Of a stretch of DNA of 6,746 nucleotides, positions 1 to 6,389 are shown piece after piece. The notes beneath the pieces were generated by a model, which was not told where the DNA came from, did no database searches, and saw nothing but the letters and a program-made list of their open reading frames with translations. Position 1 is the stretch's first letter; each line of letters begins with the position of its first letter. The DNA comes from an uncultured Bacilli bacterium (GTDB lineage: Bacteria > Bacillota_I > Bacilli_A > RF39 > UBA660), in the NCBI GenBank assembly GCA_910586635.1, contig CAJUJA010000064.1, positions 1-6,746 of the forward strand. Direction: 5' to 3'. Made by a program: the position numbers and the translations under genes.

Positions 1-54
1 CCTAGGACCCCTTGATTAACAGTCAAGTGCTCTAACCAACTGAGCTATTGAGGC
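1..54 (-). tRNA. tRNA-Asn (anticodon GUU), 3' part outside window
   Basis: Read on the minus strand, the sequence folds as the first 54 nt of a tRNA. It has a 7-nt acceptor 5' arm GCCTCAA (48-54), TA at positions 8-9, a D arm GCTC/GAGC with loop AGTTGGTTA, and an anticodon stem CTTGA/TCAAG with loop CTGTTAA. A 5-nt variable region GGGTC and the first T-stem strand CTAGG follow. The anticodon is GTT (18-20), which reads AAC/AAT and gives Asn. The T loop, second T-stem strand, acceptor 3' strand and CCA lie beyond the left edge, so acceptor pairing cannot be checked. It starts only 22 nt after the thioredoxin-like gene on the same strand and may be part of a larger tRNA cluster to the left. No convincing promoter fits in the 22-nt gap. 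Confidence 0.93.
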
Positions 55-55
55 A

Positions 56-82
56 AAATAATCACCAATAAGATGATTATTT
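56..82 (-). repeat. AT-rich inverted repeat between thioredoxin-like gene and tRNA-Asn
   Basis: A perfect 9-bp inverted repeat, AAATAATCA (56-64) and TGATTATTT (74-82), with a 9-nt loop. It overlaps the stop codon of the upstream gene and ends one base before the tRNA 5' end. Each arm has a single G:C pair and the U run after it on the minus strand is only about four bases, so as an intrinsic terminator it would be weak. It may only mark the mRNA end or pre-tRNA leader. Confidence 0.3.
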
Positions 83-622
83 ATTCAAATAGTTTGAAAT
101 CTCTTCTTCACCAACAATATATTCTTCTATACTATGATTAGAAAATTTAATTAGAGTTGTATCATTGATTTTTAATTCATTCGCATTTGTAGCATTTTCA
201 TTTGCTTCATTACTAAGGCAACATTTATTCATTGCATTCCCTAAATCTACATAATAGATAGGAATCTTTTCTTCCTTTGCCTCATAATCACTAATCATTG
301 TTCCATATGTACTTTTCTTATCAAGATCTACATTATAAAATAATACCAGATATTCATTATCCTTTTTCTGAAACGTAGTTCCTACTAAAATTTCATCATA
401 TTGAATAAAAGTTTTCTCTTTCTTTTTTTGATACATGGAATCTTGTGAATGATTTAGGATTAACATTGTAATCAAATACATAAACCCAAAAATAATTAAT
501 ACGATCACTAAACATTTTATAATTTTAGTTTCCTCTTTTGCAAAAATACTCTTAGTTGTATCTATTTTTTTATTCTTCCTCTTTTTTTCTGTCTTATTCT
601 TCTTTTCTTTATTTTTTGCCAT
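77..622 (-). CDS. membrane-anchored thioredoxin-like protein lacking the CxxC motif
   Basis: A 181-aa protein that I recognise by fold pattern only. Residues 2-19 are extremely basic (11 Lys/Arg of 18), and one membrane span follows at about 34-57. This predicts a short cytoplasmic tail and an outside C-terminal domain. Residues 90-179 follow the strand order of a thioredoxin fold: EYLVLFYN (90-97), IPIYYVDL (120-127), then a final segment from KINDTTLIKF (151-160) to the GEEEISNYL helix (171-179). This mimics the usual 'v..iPTlilf.dG....vG...l..fl' ending. The redox CxxC after the first strand is absent and the cis-proline position reads N-D-T. The only extracytoplasmic cysteines are an adjacent pair, Cys134-Cys135, in a loop, so disulfide exchange of the usual kind is unlikely. 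The start at 622 is preceded by GGTGA four bases upstream. The gene lies 50 nt after the lipoprotein gene and 22 nt before tRNA-Asn. The ORF is confident; the fold assignment is moderate. Confidence 0.85.
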   Translation of the reverse strand: MAKNKEKKNKTEKKRKNKKIDTTKSIFAKEETKIIKCLVIVLIIFGFMYLITMLILNHSQDSMYQKKKEKTFIQYDEILVGTTFQKKDNEYLVLFYNVDLDKKSTYGTMISDYEAKEEKIPIYYVDLGNAMNKCCLSNEANENATNANELKINDTTLIKFSNHSIEEYIVGEEEISNYLNK

Positions 623-637
623 GATATCACCAAATAA

Positions 638-646
638 ATTATATCA
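638..646 (-). promoter_or_regulatory. possible extended -10 promoter for the thioredoxin-like gene
   Basis: On the minus strand TGATATAAT reads as TG-N-TATAAT, an exact extended -10 box, in the 50-nt gap behind the lipoprotein gene. The sequence 17 nt upstream, TTTATT, is a poor -35. Transcription would begin near 631, leaving a leader of about 9 nt that just contains the GGTGA ribosome site. In such AT-rich DNA a chance match is quite possible. Confidence 0.33.
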
Positions 647-672
647 CAGTTACTTTTAAAAATAAATATTTA

Positions 673-1671
673 TTATTTCATTGTTGGTAAGACATTAATA
701 GATTGAGCAATTTCTAATAGTTCCTCTTGATTTAGAACATCACTAACTAAATAGTATTCAATTCCTCCACTAGTCCAACTAAGAGAATTATCTGTCATTG
801 CACCTACTGTATCCATTAACATATAAGGCTCCCCATAGGTTGGGATAATCGTCATTTCTTCTTCTATTCCAGCTGTTTCCTCTACTAACAAGAATGGCTT
901 ATCTCCATCAAACGTCATAATTATACGATTTCCATTTGTTTTATCTACCTTTTCTTCACTTACTAATTTAGTTCCTGTAGGTAACGCTAATGGATAAATG
1001 GTATCTTCCAAAATACTAGTTTCTTTTACCTTTTCACTAGTTTTTACTGTCTTTAGTGCCTCTTTCACCTGAAAACTGCTCTTTTTGAAGGTTGGAGAAT
1101 AATCAATATCTTTTACTTTTAAAGACATTAAGGATACTCCATCTTCATTGTAAACTTTTACTCTTTTTAATTTCAATTTTTTATCAAGATAAATATCCTG
1201 TTTTACCAATTTCTTGTTATTTGGATAATTCACTTTAACGCTAACTATATATTCATCTTTTTCTTCTTTGAAACTTCTATCTTTATCATTTTTCATATCA
1301 CTTATGATAGATTGTAACAAATATATTTGGGAATTATTGTTAGGCCAATCACTTTGAAATTTAAAACTTTTATTCAAAGATGGTGTCAAGACATATACTC
1401 CATCATTGTTTTTCAATATAATTTGTTCATAATTATTAGATGTATTAGTTAGGCTTACTTTATATAAATCATCTTTTTTATACGACACATCTACATCATA
1501 ATTATATACCTCCTCATTATTTAAAATTTCTAAGCTTCCCTCTAACCTATACCCTGATAATTTATTTACCTTTTTCTCTAAATCTTTGATTATATCATCT
1601 TCTGTATACTTCCCACACCCTGTTGATAGCAAAATTAGTAATGTTAAAGTAAAAAGAAAAATTTTTTTCAT
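673..1671 (-). CDS. ydcC: YdcC-type LolA-like lipoprotein
   Basis: A 332-aa predicted lipoprotein. The signal peptide is K2-K3, a hydrophobic stretch 4-15, then LSTGC with the lipidated cysteine at 19; Ser at -3 is less usual than Leu. The mature N-terminal region, from about 25 to 205, matches the LolA-like fold of Bacillus YdcC-type proteins. The motif GVYVLTPSLNKSFKFQSDWP (91-110), followed by NSQIYLLQSI, is characteristic. The C-terminal part (about 225-325) has a DUF4367-like ending: LSWTSGGIEYYLVS (297-310), then an EELLEIAQSI helix (316-325). Length is close to YdcC. Related LolA-like lipoproteins such as YdcC and the clostridial germination factor GerS are linked to sporulation, but nothing here shows that this organism sporulates. 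The protein should sit on the outer face of the cytoplasmic membrane. The start at 1671 has GGGGTGA four bases upstream. The exact role is unknown even in well-studied relatives. Confidence 0.88.
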   Translation of the reverse strand: MKKIFLFTLTLLILLSTGCGKYTEDDIIKDLEKKVNKLSGYRLEGSLEILNNEEVYNYDVDVSYKKDDLYKVSLTNTSNNYEQIILKNNDGVYVLTPSLNKSFKFQSDWPNNNSQIYLLQSIISDMKNDKDRSFKEEKDEYIVSVKVNYPNNKKLVKQDIYLDKKLKLKRVKVYNEDGVSLMSLKVKDIDYSPTFKKSSFQVKEALKTVKTSEKVKETSILEDTIYPLALPTGTKLVSEEKVDKTNGNRIIMTFDGDKPFLLVEETAGIEEEMTIIPTYGEPYMLMDTVGAMTDNSLSWTSGGIEYYLVSDVLNQEELLEIAQSINVLPTMK

Positions 1672-1701
1672 TTATTCACCCCATATTTTCAGTTTCATTT
1701 A

Positions 1702-1732
1702 ATTATATGGAGGAATCTTCTTTTTATTACAA
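1702..1732 (-). promoter_or_regulatory. possible sigma-A promoter for the lipoprotein gene
   Basis: In the 89-nt gap after tpiA, the minus strand carries a perfect -10 TATAAT (1702-1707) and TTGTAA (1727-1732, 4 of 6 to the -35 consensus) with a 19-nt spacer, longer than the ideal 17. The predicted transcription start is near 1695, giving a leader of about 24 nt with the GGGGTGA ribosome site. It would uncouple the envelope genes from the glycolytic block. Confidence 0.4.
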
Positions 1733-1760
1733 AAGAAAAGAAATAATATTTTTACTATTC

Positions 1761-2453
1761 CTATCCAATGTGGTTTTCCTTATCTAACCGATTCAAGAAT
1801 TGCTGTAACCTGTCTGGTTTTAGGCTAAGCCCTCCTAATAAATATCCATCCAGTAAGCTTGATTTCAAATTATATATGTTATTCTCATTCACACTACCAC
1901 CATATATAATACTATGATGTGGAAATTTTTCTTTTATTAAAGAAACAACTTTTTCTACTTCCTCTATAGTAGGAACTTCTCCTGTTCCTATTGCCCAAAC
2001 TGGTTCATATGCGATGATTACTTGCTCATTTTTTTCTATTGATTTCAATATTTGTAGTTGATTTTCTACTATTCTCATACCCTCTTGTTTTTTCGTCTGT
2101 CCAATACACAAAATTGGAGTAATCCCATAACTTAATAAGGTTTCTATTTTATTTTTTAAATCTCTTTCGGTCTCACCAAAGTATAAGCGTCTTTCACTAT
2201 GACCTACTAAAGCATAAGAAACTCCTAATGATTTTAATTGAGAAGCCGATGTTTCTCCAGTATAGGCACCCTCTTCATAAGGGCTTACATTTTGTACTCC
2301 TAATGAAAAGTTTTTTAAAGAGAAATCCTCTAAATAAATATTGCTTGGACAAAGGACTAATATATGATTTGATGTAATCTTTTCTAATTGTTTCTGATAA
2401 TTAAAAAATTGCTCTCGGTTGAGGTTACATTTATTATTTAGTACTACTATCAT
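1761..2453 (-). CDS. tpiA: triosephosphate isomerase, divergent and short
   Basis: Interconverts dihydroxyacetone phosphate and glyceraldehyde 3-phosphate in glycolysis; cytosolic, normally a dimeric TIM barrel. All catalytic elements are present: Asn6 and Lys8 in NNKCN (the usual motif is NWKMN), the electrophile His85 and Glu87 in GHSERR, the catalytic base Glu150 in AYEPVWAIGTG, and phosphate-binding GGSV (185-188) and LLGGLSL (205-211). The dimer-loop motif GAYTGE (62-67) is also kept. At 230 aa it is about 20 residues shorter than the usual 250. The N-terminus is clipped, the motif Trp is replaced by Asn, CxGET reads CIGQT, and loop 6 is GTGEVPT rather than the common GTGKTAT. The start overlaps the stop of the upstream glycosyltransferase by four bases (ATGA). 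GGAG at 2461-2464, seven bases upstream, supports the start. Translational coupling to that gene is likely. Confidence 0.95.
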   Translation of the reverse strand: MIVVLNNKCNLNREQFFNYQKQLEKITSNHILVLCPSNIYLEDFSLKNFSLGVQNVSPYEEGAYTGETSASQLKSLGVSYALVGHSERRLYFGETERDLKNKIETLLSYGITPILCIGQTKKQEGMRIVENQLQILKSIEKNEQVIIAYEPVWAIGTGEVPTIEEVEKVVSLIKEKFPHHSIIYGGSVNENNIYNLKSSLLDGYLLGGLSLKPDRLQQFLNRLDKENHIG

Positions 2454-3682
2454 CTGTCTTCTCCTTTTATTTTTTTACTAATTCTTGATAAAAGTCCAAA
2501 TCGATATTTATTTTTATTTTCTATAGCATGTCTATAAACTACTAAAACATTTTCTGCAAATTGGGTTGACGAAAAATGTTCTGCTTGAATTCTAGCTTGA
2601 CTACTTATCCGCTCTCTTTCAGACTTTTTCTTAGCTAGCATCATTATAATATCCTGATATTCTTCTTCTGTATTAAAAATAAATCCATTTAGTTTATTAG
2701 TAATCGCTGTTAAGAATGCCTCATCATTAATACATACAGGAGTTACTCCAGCTGCCATAGTTTCAATAATTGTTAATCCCTGTGTTTCCGTTTTTGATGC
2801 AGTTGCAAAAATATGAGCAAGCTGATAATAGTTAGGTATTTCCTCCCAAGCAACCTTTCCAGTGAAAATTACATTTTGAGTAAGTCCAAATGTTTCACAC
2901 ATTTTCTCAAACTTCTCTTTATCTGGACCATCGCCTACAATCAAAAGTTTTAAATGTGGTATTTTTTTATTTAATTTCTTTTGTACATTTAGTAAAAAAT
3001 CAACATTTTTTTCTTCTCCTAATCTTCCTACAAAAATAATAACGATATCTTTTTTTGTTATATTTAAACTTTTTCTTAGTTTTTCTACTTTCCTTTTATC
3101 GATATTTTCCTTAAAAAATCTTTCCACTTCCATTCCAGTTGGAACAATATGAATATTTCTCTCAAATTTATACTTTTCTTTAAACAATTTATAAGTTTTA
3201 TTGGTTGGTACAATTAATTCGGATGCTGTTTTATCACAATAAAATTTTGTTAAATATTCTAAGATCTTTTTACTTGATCTATCAAAGTAACCGTGCGTAA
3301 TATAATGAATATAATCCTCATACATAGTATGATAAGTATGTACTAAAGGAATATTAAATTGCTTTGCAAAGAGCCTAGCAAAAAGTCCTATAGCAAATTC
3401 TGTTTGAGAATGTATCACATCTAATTTCCAACTTTTAATTTTATTTACTGCTTGAATTGGATAAATACTAGTTAATCTTGAATTATATATTCCTGTGGGA
3501 ATTCCTGGAATACGTAGGACATGTTCTTTTTCATCATAAGTATAGTGATAGGATTCTAAATTGGCTGTTACTACATAAACCTCATGTCCTTTTTTTTCCA
3601 ATGCTGTTTTTAATGCCACCTCACTTGTTACTAGTCCGCTAATATAGGGAGTATATGTTTCTGTAAAAATTCCGATTCTCAT
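2450..3682 (-). CDS. GT4 glycosyltransferase, probable 1,2-diacylglycerol 3-glucosyltransferase
   Basis: A 410-aa retaining GT-B glycosyltransferase, family GT4. It closely resembles the monoglucosyl-diacylglycerol synthase of Acholeplasma laidlawii and the related Gram-positive glycolipid enzymes of the CpoA/BgsB type, which move glucose from UDP-glucose to diacylglycerol. The N-terminal acceptor domain begins MRIGIFTETYTPYISGLVTS (1-20). HTYHTMYEDYIHYITHG (115-131) resembles the MGS acceptor region, and IVPTGM is at 179-184. The C-terminal donor domain contains VGRLGEEKN (218-226), VGDGPD (249-254), and the EX7E motif Glu299/Glu307 within SKTETQGLTIIETMAAG, very like the MGS sequence. There is no transmembrane span; the basic, amphipathic tail (392-410) may help bind acidic lipids. 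Donor and acceptor cannot be proven from sequence. It overlaps its upstream neighbour and tpiA by four bases each. The upstream ribosome site is weak, so it probably depends on coupling. Confidence 0.9.
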   Translation of the reverse strand: MRIGIFTETYTPYISGLVTSEVALKTALEKKGHEVYVVTANLESYHYTYDEKEHVLRIPGIPTGIYNSRLTSIYPIQAVNKIKSWKLDVIHSQTEFAIGLFARLFAKQFNIPLVHTYHTMYEDYIHYITHGYFDRSSKKILEYLTKFYCDKTASELIVPTNKTYKLFKEKYKFERNIHIVPTGMEVERFFKENIDKRKVEKLRKSLNITKKDIVIIFVGRLGEEKNVDFLLNVQKKLNKKIPHLKLLIVGDGPDKEKFEKMCETFGLTQNVIFTGKVAWEEIPNYYQLAHIFATASKTETQGLTIIETMAAGVTPVCINDEAFLTAITNKLNGFIFNTEEEYQDIIMMLAKKKSERERISSQARIQAEHFSSTQFAENVLVVYRHAIENKNKYRFGLLSRISKKIKGEDR

Positions 3683-4143
3683 ACTCGCTTCATCCCTGAT
3701 ATAACCATCTTTTCCCTATCTTTAATATAAGGAATTATCCCATGGTCATTTCCTAAAGATTCATATCCTAGTGATTCTAATGTCTTATCTTGATGATTGG
3801 AAAAAATAACAAGGGTTTCAGCATTTAACTGTCCAAAAGAATACTCTGTTGTTTTTTCAATAAAACTTCGATTTTTTTCATTATCTCCATCTTTCAAATT
3901 CATAATAGTAAGTTCTATTAGCCTATTATCCCTGGTTCCATGAATCATCGCTAAATTCTGGACTTTTTGTCCTGCTATGGATATTGCCATCTCATAAATC
4001 ATATTGCTGTTTTCTTTTTCATTTTGTTGCTCTATTTTTTTAAGAAATGATATAATTTCCAACTCTTTTCCCACCACATTGGAAAACTCCTTAATAGGAG
4101 TAATATGCTCTTGATTGTCTGGCTTTACTATCATTAAATTCAT
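3679..4143 (-). CDS. small GNAT-like protein without the acetyl-CoA motif
   Basis: A 154-aa soluble protein with no signal peptide or membrane span. Its layout resembles a GCN5-type N-acetyltransferase: MAISIAGQKVQNLAMIHG (52-69) as a beta hairpin, RLIELTIMN (74-82) as the beta-4-like strand, a helix around 92-104, LVIFSNHQDKTLESLGYESLG (111-131), which matches the GNAT ending with a LGF/LGY turn, and a closing IIPYIKD strand (136-142). The R/Q-x-x-G-x-G/A pyrophosphate-binding loop expected just after the beta-4-like strand is missing; that stretch reads LKDGDNEKNRSF. An active acetyltransferase is therefore doubtful, and it could be a structural or regulatory relic. The start at 4143 is supported by AGGTGA (4148-4153) four bases upstream, a site that overlaps the TAG stop of pgk (4152-4154). 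The gene ends in an ATGA overlap with the glycosyltransferase. The ORF is firm; the fold is a moderate inference. Confidence 0.82.
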   Translation of the reverse strand: MNLMIVKPDNQEHITPIKEFSNVVGKELEIISFLKKIEQQNEKENSNMIYEMAISIAGQKVQNLAMIHGTRDNRLIELTIMNLKDGDNEKNRSFIEKTTEYSFGQLNAETLVIFSNHQDKTLESLGYESLGNDHGIIPYIKDREKMVISGMKRV

Positions 4144-4151
4144 TACTTCAC

Positions 4152-5324
4152 CTACTTTATTATTTCTAAACCTGGTAGTTTTTTTCCTTCTAAATATTCT
4201 AAAGTCGCCCCTCCTCCAGTTGATGCATGATATACTTTATCCCTCAATTTTATACTAGAGGCTGCTGCTACAATATCACCACCACCTAAGATTGTTCTAA
4301 TATTGTGATCTACTAAAAACTTCATAATCTTTTTAGTCCCATTTTTATATTTTTGAAATTCATACACCCCTAGTGGTCCATTCCATAAAACTGTTTTAGC
4401 ATCTTTTAAATATCTTTGATATATCTCGATTGTTCTTTCTCCAATATCTAAACCCATTTCATTTTCTGAGATTTCTGTAATATCTTTTATTTTATTTAAG
4501 GAATCATTGCTATATTCTGTTGTTACATTAACATCAACAGGTAGTAAAATTTTAGTTGGGTATTTTTTTAGTATTTTAGTGCAAAAGTCAATGCTATCAT
4601 AATCCACAATGGAAGACCCTATATTATATCCTTCGCTTTGTAGGAAGGTAAATGCCATTCCCCCTCCTATTAGAATATAATCCGCCTTTGTTACCAATTT
4701 TTCTATTACACCTATTTTATCATTTACTTTTGACCCTCCTAATATTACAACAAATGGACTTTCTGGACGATTTAGGGATGATAAAGCATTTAATTCTTTT
4801 TCTACTAGAAACCCTGTTGCACTTTCTATATGAGAAGCAATCCCTACATTAGAAGCATGAGATCGATGAATGGTTCCAAAAGCATCATTAATAAAGAAAT
4901 CTCCCAATGAGGCCCAATATTTACCTAACTCCTCATCGTTAGTGCTTTCTTTTTTCCCATCTAAGTCCTCATACCTCGTATTTTGAACTAATATAATTTC
5001 TCCTTTTTGTAACTCTTCAATTGCTTTTTCTAATGTTTTTCCTCTAGTCTCATCTATAAAAGTAACTTTTCTATCTAATAATTTACTAAGTCTTTTGGAA
5101 ACTGGTAACAAAGTATTCTTTTTTAAATCTTCCTCTTCCTTAATTCTTCCTAGGTGTGACAATAGAATAATTTTTGCTTGTTGGTCCATGCAATAACGAA
5201 TTGTTTTTAAACTTCCCTTTATTCTAGTATCATCTATAATCTTACCATTTTTTATTGGTACATTAAAATCACAACGAATTAAAACTTTTTTTCCTTTCAT
5301 ATTTAAATCTTCAATTTGTCTCAT
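4152..5324 (-). CDS. pgk: phosphoglycerate kinase
   Basis: Converts 1,3-bisphosphoglycerate and ADP to 3-phosphoglycerate and ATP in lower glycolysis; a cytosolic monomer. The 390-aa length is normal. The N-terminal substrate domain shows RCDFNVP (17-23), DDTRI with Arg34, SHLGR (56-60), NTRYE with Arg117, and NDAFGTIHRSHAS (146-158) with Arg154. The nucleotide domain shows GGSKVNDKI (196-204, usual GGAKVSDKI), the WNGPLGVYE segment (314-322), ILGGGDIVAA (345-354, where Ile replaces the usual Thr/Ser after GGGD) and STGGGATLEYLEG (368-380). All substrate arginines and the catalytic Lys199 are kept. The start at 5324 gives MRQIEDLNMKGKKVLIR, as in other Pgk proteins, and has GAGG nine bases upstream. 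It is the first glycolytic gene of the minus-strand block, 25 nt after the zinc-ribbon gene and 8 nt before the GNAT-like gene. Confidence 0.98.
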   Translation of the reverse strand: MRQIEDLNMKGKKVLIRCDFNVPIKNGKIIDDTRIKGSLKTIRYCMDQQAKIILLSHLGRIKEEEDLKKNTLLPVSKRLSKLLDRKVTFIDETRGKTLEKAIEELQKGEIILVQNTRYEDLDGKKESTNDEELGKYWASLGDFFINDAFGTIHRSHASNVGIASHIESATGFLVEKELNALSSLNRPESPFVVILGGSKVNDKIGVIEKLVTKADYILIGGGMAFTFLQSEGYNIGSSIVDYDSIDFCTKILKKYPTKILLPVDVNVTTEYSNDSLNKIKDITEISENEMGLDIGERTIEIYQRYLKDAKTVLWNGPLGVYEFQKYKNGTKKIMKFLVDHNIRTILGGGDIVAAASSIKLRDKVYHASTGGGATLEYLEGKKLPGLEIIK

Positions 5325-5341
5325 TCTTCATTACCTCACCT
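5314..5341 (-). promoter_or_regulatory. double ribosome-binding site and overlapping 6-codon ORF at the pgk start
   Basis: On the minus strand AGGTGAGG (5334-5341) contains two overlapping Shine-Dalgarno cores. GAGG is nine bases from the true pgk ATG (5322-5324). AGGTGA is four bases from another ATG at 5329-5331, the same spacing used by three other genes here. That second ATG is in a different frame and opens a 6-codon ORF (M-K-N-E-T-N, stop TGA at 5311-5313) which overlaps the pgk start. It may compete for, or feed, pgk initiation, or may be coincidence. Confidence 0.35.
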
Positions 5342-5349
5342 TTTCTTTT

Positions 5350-6366
5350 TTATATTGTATCTGTATTATGCTTTCTATTCTCAAATGTTAGCGAATTTAT
5401 AAAATTATTATATCCTTTTGAACATAATTTATTATCATCTTTTGAAATTGTATATTGTACTTGATAAATCTTTTCGTTATGGATCGCTACATAGTAATAA
5501 GTTGTTTTATCATTTGATACGACCTCCACACATTTCCAGACCTTTCCATTAACATTTTTGGATTGAATCTCACTCACCTGATCTCCCAAATTGGTAGAAA
5601 CTCTAGCCCTTAAATATTCCTCTTCTGTTTGATTCGAATAATTTTTATAATTCATAATATTGATATAGCAAGAATCTGAGGTGTCATAATAACTAAAGGT
5701 TTGATAGGCATTATTATTATATCCGCCCGATTCAAAAATTTTTGGTACTGTATAGTTTAATTCACTGGAGTTATTATTTTTTATCCATTTATTTTCTTTC
5801 ATTTCATTACTGACAGCATCAATAACCAATCCAATTAAAGTAAATGTAATGATTATCGTTATAAAAATGATTGATAAAATAACTGCCAAAACACTAACCC
5901 CACCCTTTTTTCTACATTGTTCTAATATCTCTTGATTCGACTTATCAGAATTTTTCTGTTTAATCCTATCTACTCTTTTCTCAACTATTCTTAAATATAA
6001 CTTATTAAAATTAAATGCCATGATTATACTAAGTATAATAGGAATAAAAACAAAGTAGCTATCATCATATATAAACGAACCAACATTAATTCCTATGATC
6101 ATGATAATCCACAAAAAAGCATATAGCCACATTTTTCTATAAAATAAATAATAGGTTCCAAGAAAGAACATCGGAATAGAGAACTTCCCATTTTTTATGC
6201 TATCATAGTTATTTCCCACATATGCCTTTCTAAAATCTTCTTCACTAATGTAGCTACTTCCATAATTATAGTTATAAGGAGACTTATTCAGATTTAAACT
6301 AGCACCACAACCTTTACAGAAATTAGCATGTTCTTCTATTTTATTACCACACTTTGAACAATACAT
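5350..6366 (-). CDS. zinc-ribbon membrane protein with DUF2628-like region and external C-terminal domain
   Basis: A 338-aa protein of unknown function in three parts. Residues 1-21 form a zinc ribbon with cysteines 3, 6, 17 and 20 (CxxC-x10-CxxC), predicted cytoplasmic. Residues 60-120 resemble the DUF2628 membrane module: NGKFSIPMFFLGTYYLFYRKMW (59-80), then hydrophobic spans at about 81-99 and 104-119. A basic loop (123-155) leads to another long span at 157-183. Residues 190-330 should be outside the membrane and resemble a small PsbP/Mog1-like domain: a TVPKIFE start (206-212), the NVNGKVWKCVEV strand (271-282), YYVAIHNEKIYQVQYT (291-306), and a final FINSLTF (322-328). External cysteines are 233, 279 and 315. 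The start at 6366 is fixed by GGAGG (6373-6377), six bases upstream. pgk begins 25 nt downstream, so co-transcription is possible. Zinc-ribbon membrane proteins of this style are often envelope or signalling proteins, but no role can be assigned. Confidence 0.88.
   Translation of the reverse strand: MYCSKCGNKIEEHANFCKGCGASLNLNKSPYNYNYGSSYISEEDFRKAYVGNNYDSIKNGKFSIPMFFLGTYYLFYRKMWLYAFLWIIMIIGINVGSFIYDDSYFVFIPIILSIIMAFNFNKLYLRIVEKRVDRIKQKNSDKSNQEILEQCRKKGGVSVLAVILSIIFITIIITFTLIGLVIDAVSNEMKENKWIKNNNSSELNYTVPKIFESGGYNNNAYQTFSYYDTSDSCYINIMNYKNYSNQTEEEYLRARVSTNLGDQVSEIQSKNVNGKVWKCVEVVSNDKTTYYYVAIHNEKIYQVQYTISKDDNKLCSKGYNNFINSLTFENRKHNTDTI
5354..5384 (-). promoter_or_regulatory. possible internal promoter for pgk
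   Basis: The minus strand has TTGAGA (5379-5384) and TACAAT (5354-5359) separated by 19 nt, inside the last codons of the zinc-ribbon gene. Transcription would start near 5347 and give a leader of about 23 nt. It would let pgk be expressed independently of the upstream gene, but the long spacer and AT-rich setting make the match weak. Confidence 0.28.
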
Positions 6367-6389
6367 AATTTTCCTCCATTCTATATTTT

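Noticed and set aside
624..647. Repeated ATATCAC (624-630 and 641-647), spaced 17 nt
   Set aside because: One copy overlaps the GGTGAT ribosome site and the other the -10 box; too short to distinguish from chance.
661..674. 14-bp palindrome AATAAATATTTATT at the end of the lipoprotein gene
   Set aside because: Pure A/T with no loop and no U tract in the right place, so not a terminator; expected by chance in such AT-rich DNA.
1718..1737. Inverted repeat TTCTTTT / AAAAGAA after tpiA as a terminator
   Set aside because: A single G:C pair in seven, a 6-nt loop and no following U run on the minus strand; it also overlaps the proposed -35 of the lipoprotein gene.
4652..4852. Plus-strand ORF of 66 codons opposite pgk
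   Set aside because: It lies wholly antisense to well-conserved pgk codons, has a Leu/Phe/Pro-rich translation typical of reversed coding sequence, and has no convincing ribosome site.
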